The notes beneath the pieces are model-generated. The model made no database searches, had not been told where the DNA came from, and saw nothing but the letters and a program-made list of their open reading frames with translations. A program made the translations under genes and the position numbers. Below are positions 21,872 through 34,894 of a stretch of 64,000 nt of DNA, piece after piece. Position 1 is the stretch's first letter. Each line of letters begins with the position of its first letter. This DNA comes from Neopestalotiopsis rosae (taxonomy: Eukaryota; Ascomycota; Sordariomycetes; Amphisphaeriales; Sporocadaceae), in contig JALGAS010000011.1 of the NCBI GenBank assembly GCA_023078685.1, positions 434,001 through 498,000 on the forward strand. Reading direction: 5' to 3'.

Positions 21872-23240
21872 TTTCCTAACACGTCAAAGGGATGATATCT
21901 ACCTACATACTGAATGTGCCAGCAGGCAGAGTCCCTGAGAACGAATATATATGCACATGTAGCACGATCTACATTAACCCCTCACGAATTTCACGGCCGA
22001 GTTTTCTTTAACGAGTTGCTGTGCCACGGCACTATTCTGACTACTGTTATAGCCTTGGGCGGTGACCAGTCATAGATTCACAATGATCTCCATATGGGCC
22101 CATTTGTCAGACGCGCGACCGTTGGATTGCGGAGATGTTACCATTATCTGGGGCTCTTACCACATGAAGGGTATCAAGTCCCGATCTTTGACCCACCTCT
22201 GTGGTTACGGTTCAATAACACGGCATCGGGGACAATAGTATACGTTTGGCTCGATCCCGACCAATGTTGATTGGGGGTTGGAGTTGTCAGATGAGGGGCA
22301 GATCTTGGAGCTTGTCTCTAGTGAACCTTAGAACGCAGGTCCAAGTCGAAGGAAAAGAGGTAGCTGCTCAAGCTACGCATGATGATGCATGGAAAGGTTC
22401 ACGAGGGACTGGCAGTGCCGCAATGGCAGTTTTTTGCGGCAAATATAGTGATATATTGTCGGCAGTTGGTTATGGCATGTCTTGAAGTCAGATGCAGCTT
22501 CAACGCCGAACGCGAACTGTCAAACATGTGCCAAGAAAGCCTCACCATGACTAAAACCCCGAAGCGGTGGGAATGTCGCAGCTCCAACACCGAATAGGGC
22601 CTCCCCCACACGGGGACTTTACTCAGTTGAGGCCTCGTACTCCTCCAATTCCAGTCAAATCGCAAACAGACTTTTGCCCCTGAGTGAATGAGATTCAGCC
22701 ACCACGTGGCTGTCTGTCGCATCCGAAGCCAGATTCGGTTATTATATACCACGACCCATAGATCGTGAGGATTTCATGACATGCGCACCTCGTCGTTCAT
22801 ATATATCACCTCACCACTTGTGTCCCCCACGGGCTATGATCCTTCCCTTCACCGTCTTGGCGTTCCAAACGCAAATATCAGAGTCATTCACAATGAGTCC
22901 GGGGAACGATCCGGAGGGCACAAAGTGCGACTATGAGGATTGCCATAGTTTACTGGTCTCCGGCAATTTGGGTTTGTTTTCGCCGACATTTGATACATAT
23001 GGTTCAGAACAATCTAGGTCGCATACCATGGAACGATGCGATCGTATAGATAGATGTGCAACGAGCTGAATGCTCCGGCTCCATCGCCCTACCTGAGGTG
23101 AAACCGTTTCTCGCTTCTTTTCTTTTTCGGTGTAAACTGTTTATCCATCGGTGTCAGAATAATATCGCCGCCTATCTTCAATTGTGACGCGCATTCACAT
23201 CCCGAGGTCGCCAGAGGTGCTAACCAATGTACATAAGAGC
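21872..23240. other. Divergent intergenic region, hydrolase / membrane protein
   Basis: About 1.37 kb between two starts; contains only short overlapping ORFs without domains. No regulatory motif was assigned. Confidence 0.45.
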
Positions 23241-24577
23241 ATGGCCGACGACAATCAGGGCCCGGAATTATTGGCAATTATATGGACATTCACAGCCATT
23301 TCCATAGCCACGGTAATTCTGAAATTGTTCACCCGCCGGAGATTTCTCCAAGGGCTGGGCTGGGATGATTTCTTCATTTTCATATCCCTTGTGAGTCGCT
23401 ATTTGCTAGTCGCCATCATTGCATGCAGTGAGTTGACCTGTTCATTAGATACTAGTTGTTACCTGCACTGCCCTGTTTACTTATGATGTCCGCTTGGGTA
23501 TGGGCCGGCATTCGGCGGAGCTGGGCCTGCAAAGAACCGGAGAGGTGGTGAGAATCAATCTGATTGGTACTTACCACGTACAGACTACCCAGTCTGATAT
23601 TTGGACTGCTGACATAATGAACAGCCAACCCCTTTGGCATTATGGCGTACAGCCTTCCAAACATAGCAGTCGCGATCTTGCTAGAACGACTTCTTGCGCC
23701 TAATAAACTCCGGACTCGTCTCCTGTATCTACTTACAGCTACACAAGTCGTGATTGCCGGTATTTCATGCATCCTTCTGTTCGTCCAATGCATACCAACA
23801 GAATATCTGTGGAATCCCACGATTCCAGCCAAGTGCTTCCCAGTTGGGACAGTTTCCAGGTACTCGTATTTTGTTGGGTGTAAGTTCCTGGCTGTACTGC
23901 TTAGCGAAGAAACCATGGCAAGTTGCTGACTTGTAGTGCTAGCTTTCACGGCCTTTACCGACGTTGTCCTGGGCATCGTCCCTATTGCCGCATTTTGGAA
24001 ACTGAAGCTTCCTACGCGATCAAAAGTCGGCCTCTGCATTCTGATGGGCTGCACACTCTTCGCAGCTGTCTGTTCCATCGTCAAAACCACAAAGTTGACG
24101 ACACTGAGTGATTACTCCGACTTTACCTATAGCTCTACTGGTCTCATCATCTGGGCAGTGTAAGCTTGTGACCATCTTTGGGCTTTGACCCCGGGCTTTT
24201 CTCCAGTGCAATCGCTGATACAGAATCACAACACCAGAGTCGAGGCCAATGTGATCATTATAGCCGCGTGCTTGCCGACCCTCCGTCCGTTCTTCCACAA
24301 TGCATTCAACAAGGAAAAGGACACCACCAAGGAAGGCAGTGGCTTTATTCACTCCATCTTCCACGGTTCGGCTGGTGGCGCAGGCTCCAGAAGATCAGCC
24401 GCAACTCCTCAACGCGCTTCGCTGCCCCCAGCTCCTGTACAGCCGGCCCCACAGCCAGTGACAGCGCGCCCCCCACGGCAAGGGTCGGTCGATTCACAAC
24501 TCGAAATCTGGAGGACAACCGATATCCAGCAGGACACCACACCCGTACCCCATGAGACACATGGCGACGCAATTTGA
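23241..24577 (+). CDS. Seven-transmembrane fungal rhodopsin-domain (PF20684-type) integral membrane protein, 361 aa
   Basis: Five exons: 23241-23390, 23449-23566, 23625-23879, 23937-24159, 24238-24577 (1086 nt). Splice joins restore family motifs: ISLILVVTCTAL, INLIANPFGIMAYSLPNIA, YFVGLLAFTAFTDVVLG and IIWAVVEANVIIIAACLPTLRP. WDDFFIF after helix 1 and the VEANVIIIAACLPTLRP helix 7 are hallmarks of the SAT4/PTH11-like fungal rhodopsin-domain family. The cytosolic tail (about 80 residues) is Ser/Pro/Thr-rich. No retinal-lysine assignment is made, and no CFEM domain is present at the N-terminus. These proteins are plasma-membrane proteins of largely unknown function, some with receptor-like roles. 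ATG at 23241 was chosen because it directly precedes helix 1. Confidence 0.88.
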
Positions 24578-26441
24578 AAAGGCGACGCTAGCCGCCCATG
24601 TCACTGTCATCATTTTTCAATTCCCCCCAAAAGTGTTGAGACCATCATCTGAATGGCATCGAAATTTGAGACGTACGCTAGTCCTATACGCCCGTAATGG
24701 AGCTTGCACTGACGCTGGCGCAAAGATTCTAGATCGCTTCAAAGCGATTTCGAATGACCATACTCAGTCGTGTTTTATACTGCTGATCGTTCATACGGCC
24801 GGATGACACTGCGCTTGGCGCGTCTTCTGGTGCGGTGGCTCACCCGTGCCGCCTCGAAATGTCTTACCATCTCACAACTGGCAGCTCATAAGGCTCGAGA
24901 CTTTGACTAGTTCCCGCTTTTGACTTTGGAGGCTATTCCCATGTGGTATGAACACGTCGTGGCAATGATTCTTCATCACGGCCATAGGTCTCAGCCGTTT
25001 TCGCAATGGCCACAACCTTGATACCAGTCTCTTCAATCGGGCGATCGGCAGATGCCAGAGTCTCTTCAAAATCGCTCATTATGAAGCTCTGGCTGAGATA
25101 TACCCACCAAGTCGACCTATGGCTAGATCTGAGACAGCACGTTGATATGGAACGGGCCTAGTCTAAGAGCAAGTTCTATTCATCTAAGTAGATGATTCAA
25201 CGTCACAAGATAATATTACTGGCGCTGCTCATACCACCTAGGTTGATTGGCTGAGGGCAGTGCCCAGTCAACTGTTCATCCAATGATGAACGGTGCTCAA
25301 CAACCATCGCAAAGACCTGTTCAAACCTAGTGTGGGCACGAAGCACACCGGCCGTCTAAAATAGCGCGCTTTTCTGAGATAGAGGGTGTATACACTCGAC
25401 TTTGTACAGGGCTCTTGGCGGCAGCATCGATCGGAGATATCAAATTCTTTGTCGAATTTCGTGGAATTAATCGCAGAATCCACTTGTAACTTTCAAATGA
25501 ATCATTTGTTCCGCTTTCCCAAAGATCGACATGTTCAAGCGAGTCATGATCAAGTTGTCCGCAGTTTACTAGATAGAGACAAAATTGTGAATTTTTAACG
25601 AAGTTCATCAAACTCTTGTCTAAAGTCGTTGAATTGTTATGCAATATACACCTGGTATTATAGATGACCCCTCCCGATACAAGCTCCAGCCACCAAGGTG
25701 TGAACAAAACCAGCTGAGCAAGGGATTCAACGTGCAGCTGGTGGCTTCTCAACGGCGCAGACTACAGACCTACAGACATCATGTAAGTGACCCCTTCCTG
25801 TAAGGCTACCAACGGATCCAGAAATCACCAAGAAGCTAACGGTGATGTGGCTTTAGATGACCGCCCAGTAGCACAACTCTCTCTGACCTCGTTGCCCTAT
25901 ACCCCGCAGGTATACCGGCACTTGATACGGTATATCAAAAAGTTATCATATTTCATGACTAGACTAGCTGAGGCCTCGTGCAACCTTTCTTGATAGTCCG
26001 CGGAAGCGAGTGCCGCGAGTCTGACTAGTCGAGTGCCGTATTCACCTTGCTAGAGTGAGGTTCGAGATACAAGCAAATCTGTGTTGCTAGGATGGTGCGG
26101 TGGACCGACCCAACGGACCGGTCTGGGTCCATGTTCCTGCAGCAGATATCAAATCCATGAATACAATCATTCCAAGATAAGCGCTGACATAGTCCGTGCA
26201 AGACAAATCAGTCTAGAGAGAATCAATGTCATGGCGACTCCGATGGGACTTCCCATGAGAGCCTCTCATGACTGAAGGGAACGAAAGGCTAGACTCTTGG
26301 AGTAGCCCAAAGGGTTCCATGCCCACGGACTATATAATCCAACAAATCTCGAGTACCGCTTTTCTGTCACAATTATCTTCAACATCCATCATCCTTACCC
26401 CTGTCCCAAACTCTGCAGCGAAACCACACTTCATTTTCAAG
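24578..26441. other. Intergenic upstream of P450
   Basis: About 1.9 kb with only unsupported short ORFs. The right end is the P450 promoter, with a TATA box at 26331. Confidence 0.5.
26331..26337 (+). promoter_or_regulatory. TATA box of the P450 gene
   Basis: TATATAA lies 111 bp upstream of the chosen ATG, a usual distance for a fungal core promoter. Part of the frame upstream of 26442 is open but overlaps this element, which supports the downstream start. Confidence 0.55.
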
Positions 26442-28338
26442 ATGCCATTGATTCGTTACGATGTGGGAACATGGTTCCAACTGCCCAGTATTGCGGTAGT
26501 GTTATATTGTGCCGCGGCGGGATTGTTTCTCTATGCCATTGGCAAGGGAATCTATAACAAATTCTTTCACCCCCTGGCAAACTTCCCTGGGCCGTTCCTG
26601 GGTGGCTTCACAGAATGGTACCTGGTTTACGTCATTTGTTCGGTCCCAACGTTTGGTCTCGAGCTTCACAAAAAATACGGTAAGGCTATTATCACACACT
26701 CTTACTTCAGCAACATTGAAACATCATCCACTAATGCATCAATACCCATAGGTCCAATCGTAAGGCTGGCGCCAAACATGCTATCGTTCAGCGACGCCAC
26801 AATGCTTCCTCAAGTGTATCATTCCGGCGCGGATAAGCCCACGTTTTACGGGTCATGGATGTTTGGACAAACGGCCTCCATGTTTCAGTCTCTCCCGCAC
26901 CAGGATCACTACGCCAAAAAGCGGCTTGTCGCGGGATGTGTAAGTTGTCTTACCCTACCAAGGTACCAATAGAAGCCGGCTAACTTATTCCCCAAAGTGT
27001 TCCATGAGCTCGATGAAGACGCATCACGAACACAAGATCAGCGAGCGCGTAGATGAACTGTGTCACGTCATTAGGCAGCGTGCCTCCATCCCTGGACGCC
27101 CATTGGACTTTTCGGAATACCTTCGGTGGGTCACTTTACCTCTCGAAGTCGAGCATTGTATCATGCTAATGCCTTTCTAGCTATTTCTTGAGTGACACTT
27201 GGAGCCATCTCGTCTACGGTAGACCCAAGGGTTTCGTAGCCCAAGGCGGCGATGTACAGGGCCTCTTGTCGTCGCTCCAGGGTATCTATGGCATGTCTGC
27301 CAGCGCTGCAGTGTCTCCTTGGTTGATGCCTCTGCTCCGCAACCCCTTCCTACGGAAATACTTTTGGTCATGGACTAGAACATTCAAGAACATGGACAAC
27401 ATGTTTTCGGTGAGCACTTTGAAGTCCCAGTCGGCGGCACACGGAGAATTGATATACTGACATTACATAGAACTTTGACCGCATGATTGATCTCCGCAGA
27501 ACCGATGAGAAGCTCAAAGGCGAGCGCCTCTTCTTTGACGGGTACGATTAAGCTTACACACAAACCTTGTCTTAGGTGCCATGCTAACATGGAGATAAAC
27601 AGCGTCGACCCTGCCAACAACCCGCCCAACGAGTACCAGTACACGCGCGAGGACCTCAAGGCCGAGGTCATCACCTTTACCGCCGCGACCCTCGACGGCG
27701 TCTCGGCCTTTGTCTCGCCGTTTGTCGATAACCTCGTCACGCACCCGCAGGCCTACGCGCGCGTCGTGGCCGAGATCCAAGCCGCCGACGCCGCGGGCCT
27801 CCTCTCGCACCCCGTCGTCGCGTACCAAGAGACGGTCGACCACCTGCCCTTTTTCATGGCCTGCATCCGCGAGACGCTGCGCCGCGACGCCCCCGCGCAG
27901 ACCATCCTGCCGCGCATCGTCAGCCAAGGGGGGTACGAGCTCCCCGACGCCGACCAGCCGGGCGGCAGCGTCTACGTTCCCGCGGGCACGCTGATGGGCG
28001 CGTCGCCGTACATTGTGCACCGCGACGAGGCCGTGTTCGGGGCCGACGCCGACGTGTGGCGACCCGAGCGCTGGATCCAGGCCGAGTCCGGCATCGACGA
28101 CCCCAAGGAGCACGAGCGCTACGTCCGCCGCATGGAAAAGTACGGCATGTGGTGGGGCTACGGCGCCCGCGAGTGCGCCGGCAAGTACTACGCCTACATG
28201 GAGATGCAGAAGCTCGTCGTGGAGATGCTGCGGCGGTTCGACGTCGAGTCTGCCGTTCCCGAGAAGCGGTTCACGCATGCCCGGTGGGCCGTGGGTATGT
28301 TTTGGAATCAGATGCTTACTTTCCGCGAGCGAAAGTGA
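26442..28338 (+). CDS. Cytochrome P450 monooxygenase, 529 aa, six exons
   Basis: Exons 26442-26679, 26752-26939, 26998-27125, 27181-27409, 27471-27541 and 27603-28338 sum to 1590 nt. An N-terminal hydrophobic anchor (IAVVLYCAAAGLFLYAIG) is followed by the hinge FHPLANFPGP. The ExxR motif is RETLRRD, PERF-like is RPERW, and the heme-Cys loop is GYGARECAGKYYA. The style resembles the pisatin demethylase/benzoate hydroxylase-like class of microsomal fungal P450s; the substrate is unknown. The first intron (72 bp) is stopless and a multiple of three, so unspliced RNA would keep the frame. The last exon is far more GC3-rich than exons 1-5. No biosynthetic core gene lies nearby. Confidence 0.92.
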
Positions 28339-31300
28339 TTTTTCTTTATCGTTACTTTTTATTTATATTTCCAATGATGGACAGACTATGTATATATGTT
28401 ACGGAATGGGGGACCATATAGTTGCTGGGCGTGGGATCCTCATCTAGATTAGATAGCGGGTATACTGACCTCAAATGAAGTTTGATTGACACCATTATGC
28501 AACTTGATCTCGTTGACGGTGCAATTCCTGGAACAGATTATTTGTCACACAATACCTTTGCGCACAAACATCTTGTGTATCTTGCGACCCCCGGATGAGC
28601 ACCATATCTGCAACCCACAAGTCCATTCTTGCAGTTCTTGTTTCTGTCTGGGATTCATAACAATGTGCAGTCTCACTCATGCATAAACATATACTCTAAC
28701 AGTCACGTCTCCTGAACGTGATTCGAGTCCTTTCTTGAGCTTTTGCCGTGACCTTGACATTGGTGCGTAATGGTCCCAAGACTCCGAATTATCTATACAT
28801 CACGAGCATTCCTTCATTACACAGAAGCACCTCACGGACCTGCTTCAAGTCCTAGTTTCAAACGGTGCCTCTCCTTCCTAGACATCGACGTCAGATGTCG
28901 CCACCTACCTAGATAACGCAGAAATGCCCTCGGGTAAAAGCGGGTGGGTCGTTGGAACCTGCACGTCAGCTTTGCCCTTGACAGCCGCCCCAGAGAACCC
29001 GCTTTCTTCCTCGCCGCCATGCCCTACCGGCCCCAGATTTTTTTTGATCTTCTCCTTAGCCGATGCAAGCTTATCGTGAGATCCGTCAGCCGTCCGGGGC
29101 TCGCTGGAGTCTGGAGTCTGGAGTCTTTGTATCCACCCGGGTGGTTCAACCGAGGATGGGCCCTCTCGGCGCTTTCTAGTGTAGTGGCTCCGTCGGTAGT
29201 TCTAGAATGTGGTTCCGCACGTGTTATGATCATGTATAGGCGCTTTGCCTCTATATTTCTACGCTGTCAAGGATTTTGACCGAAGGTATATATACTGGCA
29301 TAAGGATGATTGTGATTGAAGGACCAAAAGTGGTTTGGGTAAGCTGGAGAATGATTTCGGTCTGCGATGAAATCACCAACTGGCTGGAGCTGTGGTCAAA
29401 ACATCAAGTTTCAAGCATTACAAATCATTTGCCCACGACGGTCAACTGCAATTCTCATTTCAGCGACAAAATGTTCTATTAATGGATAAAGTGTTTTGGC
29501 ATTCAAGGCACAACTCGACGCAAAACGATCTAGAACAAGTGATCTGCGAATAATTCTCGGACGATATACGGAACGATTCGATACGCCAATGCTGATCGAC
29601 TTTGATAGTCAGAACAGGACTTGATTATCGAACTTGGCATTGAGAAATAATAGCAACGCAGCTTTGATTAAAACACAAACTAGTGTTGCTAGCAGCCATG
29701 ACTATGGGTATTGTAGTGACATGCTGCGATAACTTTTCGCAACGATGTGTAAAATTATCCAGATCACCTTGAGCCGTTCCTTGGCTGCTTCAGTTACCGT
29801 GGTAAGCATCGTGGTGGCCGGGTCAAGAATTCGACTTCTGTGCTGGGTCCATGTCCCATGATGATTAGTTCATGAGACTGCCGCTGGCAGCTTCTTTGGA
29901 CTGCGCGACGGTCGACCATGGCGGCGCAGGACGGGATTACTACTTTAGTCGCTTGGCAAGGAAAATTTGGGCACTGACCTGGTGTGGCCAAATGGGTATC
30001 CGGGGTTGGGCTGAGTGATGGTTGAAATATTTTTATTTAAAAATTCTCCGCATGTCGTTAGCCCCTGGTCACATCACCCCGGATGTCAATATGACTAGGG
30101 ATGAAGCATCGTGAGATCTCGCCCAGTCTCTGCTGGGCGGTGTAGGCTAATGCAATGCACAGCTAGCCACCCATGGACCGTGGCGGCACTGAATAGTTTG
30201 CTTCTGGCGGCAGATCCAATTTGCCATGTCTCTTGGACCTTGATCAGGCTATTACGAGTGGATATCAAACTTTTTCTAATGGCATCGTATCCCAAGGTGA
30301 GATTCTGGTCAAGACGAGGAGGACTGCTTGTCAGCCATACTTCGTACAGGGTTGCATGTGCCCTGGCTTTTTTTTTTTCTCACACATGACCAGAAAATAA
30401 TCTCCGAATGCGTGGGTGTTTGATGGTTCTTTTTGTCAAGGCTCTCACCGAGTGAGGGCGCCAAGTAACACTGAATGAAATGCCGATGTGACAAGATTAA
30501 CAACCGTGCTGTACTCTGTAGAAGAGACGGGCGGAACTATTTGTTTCGGGAAGCTCGGCGTTGTCCCGACTAGATACGCGATTCAGGAGCATTGGATATT
30601 GCCATGTTGGAAGGTTTCGAATGAGTCGTTCTGGTGCTCTATTTTTCTTTTCTTTCTACTTTAAACTTCAGAGTACAACTCCGAGCTCGGTTAGGCAGAC
30701 GAACTGCTGCGTCTCTAGATATGCGTGTCTAGGTGTGTTACTTTCATGCGTCAAAGCCGAGTCAGGCGCCGGTTGCGAGGTATCCAAATTTCAATTGGGA
30801 ATCCAAGTGAGTGGCGGGCTGACCTCGAACCGACCTCTTTGCTTCGCTGTGCAGCTGGCAGGCAGATCTGTTCGGGAATATGACCCCATCAAAGCAAGAT
30901 CTTCAAGATTGACAGCAGTCGGCCACCGGCAGCAAACGCGAATGGCTGTTGATGGCGAATAAGTATGCAGCTTGCCTTATCAATTGCGGACTGACTCTCA
31001 TCTCATAGGCAGGTGTCTTTATGTGTAGAGAGTAGGTATGGATGGAAGCTAGAATCTGCAGGTTGACAGCCGTTTCTATGTTGGGATCACTGAGTTGCAG
31101 GAAGGATGCAGCCAAGGGCGACGCCGATGCACCTGCTTGGGTGGGTGGGTGCTAGAACAACTGGCTAGGCACATTGCATCGGGCGGCCCATAGGTAGCCG
31201 TAGGGCCCGTAGCGGGGGACCCAGCGGGCTCGAACACTGGGGATACCTGGGGCCTGGGGTTGGTTTTGGGATTGCTCGACGCTTTACGGGGAACCCTAGT

Positions 31301-33799
31301 GCAAGTAGTTCGCTCCCTGCCTGCTGGCCTGATGCCCTACCATTGCGACGACCAAAACTCCAGGTTTCGAGATCCAGCAATTTGAACAACCATGCCCTCG
31401 ACCTCCCTGCTCCCCAACGCCTTGGAATTTCTGCTTCTTCCCCTGTCGACTTGCCACCAGATCCACCACCATACATATCACATCAGTCCGTTACCACCCA
31501 TGCTCGGTGTGCTCACCGCTCTCTGTGTTTCTCTCTAGGCCGAATACAGACATAACCTGATGAACGTCGGGGGACGATTCCTAATGCCTAGATTATCCAA
31601 AAGTCCCATCTCACAGATGAGAGATGAATGGAGAAGATCAAAAGTAGGCTTCTTGGCTGTGACAAGTCAGCCAAACGCTTCAGATTTCATGTACGCTGAG
31701 TTTCAGCACTGTGTACATCGACAATGGCAGCTGAGGAGCACAGGAGCACACATTTGCTTATGAGGTACAACCTACACAGTAGCCAGACTACATTTTCCAG
31801 CAATGGTTCCAGCGGCACTTCGCCCCTGAATGGAACGGTTGGACGGAGCCGCAATGCAGCCACTTTAGGATCGCTTCAAGCATGTCTGTAAGTAATTGGC
31901 AGACGGATAACGACCACCAGCAACATTACCTCGTGGTGGGTGGCCAATAGCCGACTGGACGGGAAGGAGGCAGAGTTTTTTTTTTCTTCCCCTACCCCAG
32001 CAAACCCAGTGCTCGGTCGCCAATGGTTAACTTTCTGGGATCTAATCTCTGACTTATATTGAGCTTTCATTTATTCTCGAAGCTCTCGAGGTTGGGCTGC
32101 ATTTTGCGCCATGGCCGCCATCGTCTTGTAGGTGGCCCCCCACTCTCGCGTAATATAATGGAAGCCAGCTTGGAATCTTCCTTCTTCTCCCACGGGCCAT
32201 GGACACGCCATGCCCTGACGATTGCCCACCACGCCCCCACCCAGTGAGCCAAGCAAGTATTGGACCCCTGGCCCTTGTCTTCCGGCACCGGCTTCGAGCC
32301 GGGAGCGCTATGGGTGCACTATCCTATACGCTAGAATGTTTGACTCTGCGCGAACAATGTCCAACATGAAATGATTGGCATCTCACCACTTTGCCATTTC
32401 CCAATCTTGCCAACGCTCACCACTTGTGGCACTCCTGTTTATCAAGAAGTGACTTATCCTTGCAAATGGACCGGCCGCGTTCGTGCTACCCTAGTTACTC
32501 TTGGCAGTTTGCATAGCTTACAGATCGACCTGGACTCACCTGTGCTACCGTGGAAGCTCTGTGAGAACGACAGTGATGGGACCCTCTTTTTGCCTCTCAC
32601 CAGCGTCAGTCACCCGCATTTCCATGCTACAGAGGTATCCACACATGGGGTGAGCCAAGGGTCGTTGCGACAGGGGTAGCTTTCAGCAGAATTCCCATAG
32701 CTCTCCGCCGTCTCCGCCACTCGCAAAGGCCGTCTCTACTCATTCTCGATACGAGGACACACAACCACTCTCTCCGTGACACGTCTCATACAATAGACGT
32801 ACAGTATGATCTACAGATACACCATAAAAGCTACATCTCGACACTGCAGGACTCGTGTCAGCGCTTAAATGACGGGCTGCAAGACGGTTGCCTCACCATG
32901 GCTATCGCCGAAGACGGCAGCATCATCCCGGACGTACAAGAGTGTCTATCTCATATCGGATACCACGGTGAGATCAAGTATAAGTAGAAACAGAGTCCAA
33001 GAAGGCGACCTGGCCAGGAAAGATCTTAATTGCTTTCTCTCCTGCTTCTTCATTGCTCATCCATCGTAACCTCTTGTTCAATCGCCAGGTGTCGCTCCTT
33101 CCGATTCGTTTTGCCAAGAGCAGAGCCCGCACTTCATCTGAGGTTTTCTTTTAGACAAACTAGACTACAGATACAGTACTTTTCTTCCTACTCCCTGGTC
33201 AAGCCTCCTATAACCGACCCGCGAACACAGCCAGTGTCCCCCACAAAACGGACAGTCGACCTTGCAACCATTAGGCGCGACTATTACGGATACCTTTTCT
33301 TCTTCGAGTAACTGTTTGGGCACTGTAACGGACCATACCCATAATCTGTACACGCCAAAATCAAACAGGTAGCTTTGTTACACCTTGCAGCTCTAGGATT
33401 TCACCGCTCGCTCACCCCGGTGTGGGCAATACCTATTGTATATTCTTTTTAAAGGGCCTTCCAAGCCGTCGAGCGTTCCTTCCTCTTCTCTCCTCATTTC
33501 ATCATTCTACTCTCATTTGCGCTTGATTATACGTTTGGGTAGTCAAAGGTGTGTATTCACTCCAGCAACGTTTAGAATGTCTTCCACAATCAAGACTGCC
33601 TCCAGATTTACACTATCCAACTTGTCTTGACGCAAAAACGAGTTTGTACTGACAGACCTTCATCAGTTACACAGAATACCCCAATTCTCCAATCAGACTC
33701 ATTCAGCAACTGAACCATTGGCGTTTTGAGCCTTGCGACACACTATACTCCTACCGCCCTATAATAATCGATAGTCATTTTCGACACTCCTACCACACA
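28339..33799. other. Gene-free region of about 5.5 kb
   Basis: No ORF here shows a domain, a plausible start, or intron-linked continuation. Composition is mixed, with pyrimidine- and purine-rich stretches and small homopolymers (T runs near 30370 and 31980). The right end forms the promoter and leader of the SDR gene. No transposon terminal repeats or tRNA were recognised by eye. Confidence 0.45.
33476..33520 (+). promoter_or_regulatory. Pyrimidine-rich block upstream of SDR
   Basis: A CT-rich stretch about 300 bp before the SDR start. Such CT blocks are typical of promoters of highly expressed filamentous-fungal genes; together with the C-ending codon use of the SDR this suggests strong expression. 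Confidence 0.35.
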
Positions 33800-34894
33800 A
33801 TGTCTTCTAGAACCGCTTTCCGCCTCACCAGGGCCGCTGCGCCTCTCTTCTCCGCCCCGCGCACATCTGCTCCCCGAGCTGTTCCCGCCGCAACCCGCGC
33901 TTTCCAAAAGTCCGCTATTCGCATGAAGAGCGATGTCGTGCAGGAGACCGAGATTCCCGTCAGTGTCTATTCCACCGATACCAAGGGTACCGGTCAGAGC
34001 TCCAGCGACCACTTCTCGATTCCCGTCTCTCGAGAAAATGCCAAGCCTACGCCCATGCCCACAGAAGGCGAGACCGTCACACCATTGACACAGCAAGTCT
34101 ACGAGACGCTTCCCCCAACAATGCAAAAGATGTCCATCATGGACAAGGTGGTGATTGTTACAGGTGGTGCTCGTGGTCTGGGCAACTACATGGCTCGCGC
34201 CTGCGCTGAGGCCGGTGCCAAGGCTCTTGTCATCTTTGATGCCAACCAAGAATTGGGCGACGAATCCGCTGCTGAGTTGCACAACAAGACTGGTCTTCCC
34301 GTGACCTTCTTTAAGGTGGATGTTCGTGATGGTGCTGCCATCAACGCTGCTGTTGACTCGGTTGTTTCGCTCTACGGAGCCCCTGATGTCCTTATCAACT
34401 CTGCTGGTATCGCCGACTCCAACATCAAGGCCGAGACCTACGATCCTGCCATGTTCCGCCGCTTGATCGATATCAACTTGACTGGATCTTTCCTCATGTC
34501 GCAGGCTGTCGGTCGTGCAATGATGGCCGCCGGCAAGCCTGGATCAATTGTCCTGGTCGCGTCCATGTCCGGTAGCATTGTCAACTATCCCCAGGAGCAG
34601 TCTTGCTACAATGCATCCAAGGCTGGTGTCATTCAGTTTGGCAAGTCTCTGGCTGCTGAGTGGGCCAAGTACCAGATTCGTGTCAACTGCATCTCCCCCG
34701 GTTACATGGACACTGCCTTGAACCGTGTGCCTGCGCTTGATGCCCAGAAGAAGATCTGGAAGAGCCTTACTCCCCAGGATCGTCTCGGCAACGTCGATGA
34801 CCTCAACGGTCTTGCTGTCTTCCTCGCTTCCGATGCGTCTTCCTTCATGACTGGAAGCAACGTCATCATTGACGGAGGCTACACTCTGTACTAA
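33800..34894 (+). CDS. Mitochondrial-type short-chain dehydrogenase/reductase (polyol/sorbose reductase-like), 364 aa
   Basis: Intronless SDR. Residues 1-40 are rich in Arg, Ser, Ala and lack acidic residues, like a mitochondrial presequence. Residues about 42-112 form an extra, Ser/Thr/Pro-rich linker. The Rossmann fold starts near 115: VIVTGGARGLG (cofactor), INSAG, active-site Ser in ASMSGS, and Tyr/Lys in CYNASKAG; the end FMTGSNVIIDGGYTLY is typical of the arabinitol/mannitol/sorbose/L-xylulose reductase group. It would interconvert a sugar or polyol with its ketose using NAD(P). Codon use is strongly C-ending, suggesting high expression. Exact substrate not assignable. Confidence 0.88.
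   Translation: MSSRTAFRLTRAAAPLFSAPRTSAPRAVPAATRAFQKSAIRMKSDVVQETEIPVSVYSTDTKGTGQSSSDHFSIPVSRENAKPTPMPTEGETVTPLTQQVYETLPPTMQKMSIMDKVVIVTGGARGLGNYMARACAEAGAKALVIFDANQELGDESAAELHNKTGLPVTFFKVDVRDGAAINAAVDSVVSLYGAPDVLINSAGIADSNIKAETYDPAMFRRLIDINLTGSFLMSQAVGRAMMAAGKPGSIVLVASMSGSIVNYPQEQSCYNASKAGVIQFGKSLAAEWAKYQIRVNCISPGYMDTALNRVPALDAQKKIWKSLTPQDRLGNVDDLNGLAVFLASDASSFMTGSNVIIDGGYTLY

Noticed and set aside
25327..25752. 141-codon minus-strand ORF
   Set aside because: No recognisable domain or spliced continuation; composition resembles surrounding intergenic DNA.
27514..28278. 254-codon minus-strand ORF
   Set aside because: Antisense shadow of the last P450 exon; Val/Gly/Asp/Ala-rich composition typical of the reverse of GC3-rich coding sequence.
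21074..28338. Possible secondary-metabolite cluster (hydrolase, membrane protein, P450)
   Set aside because: No PKS, NRPS, terpene cyclase or other core enzyme nearby and gaps of 1.4-1.9 kb between the genes.
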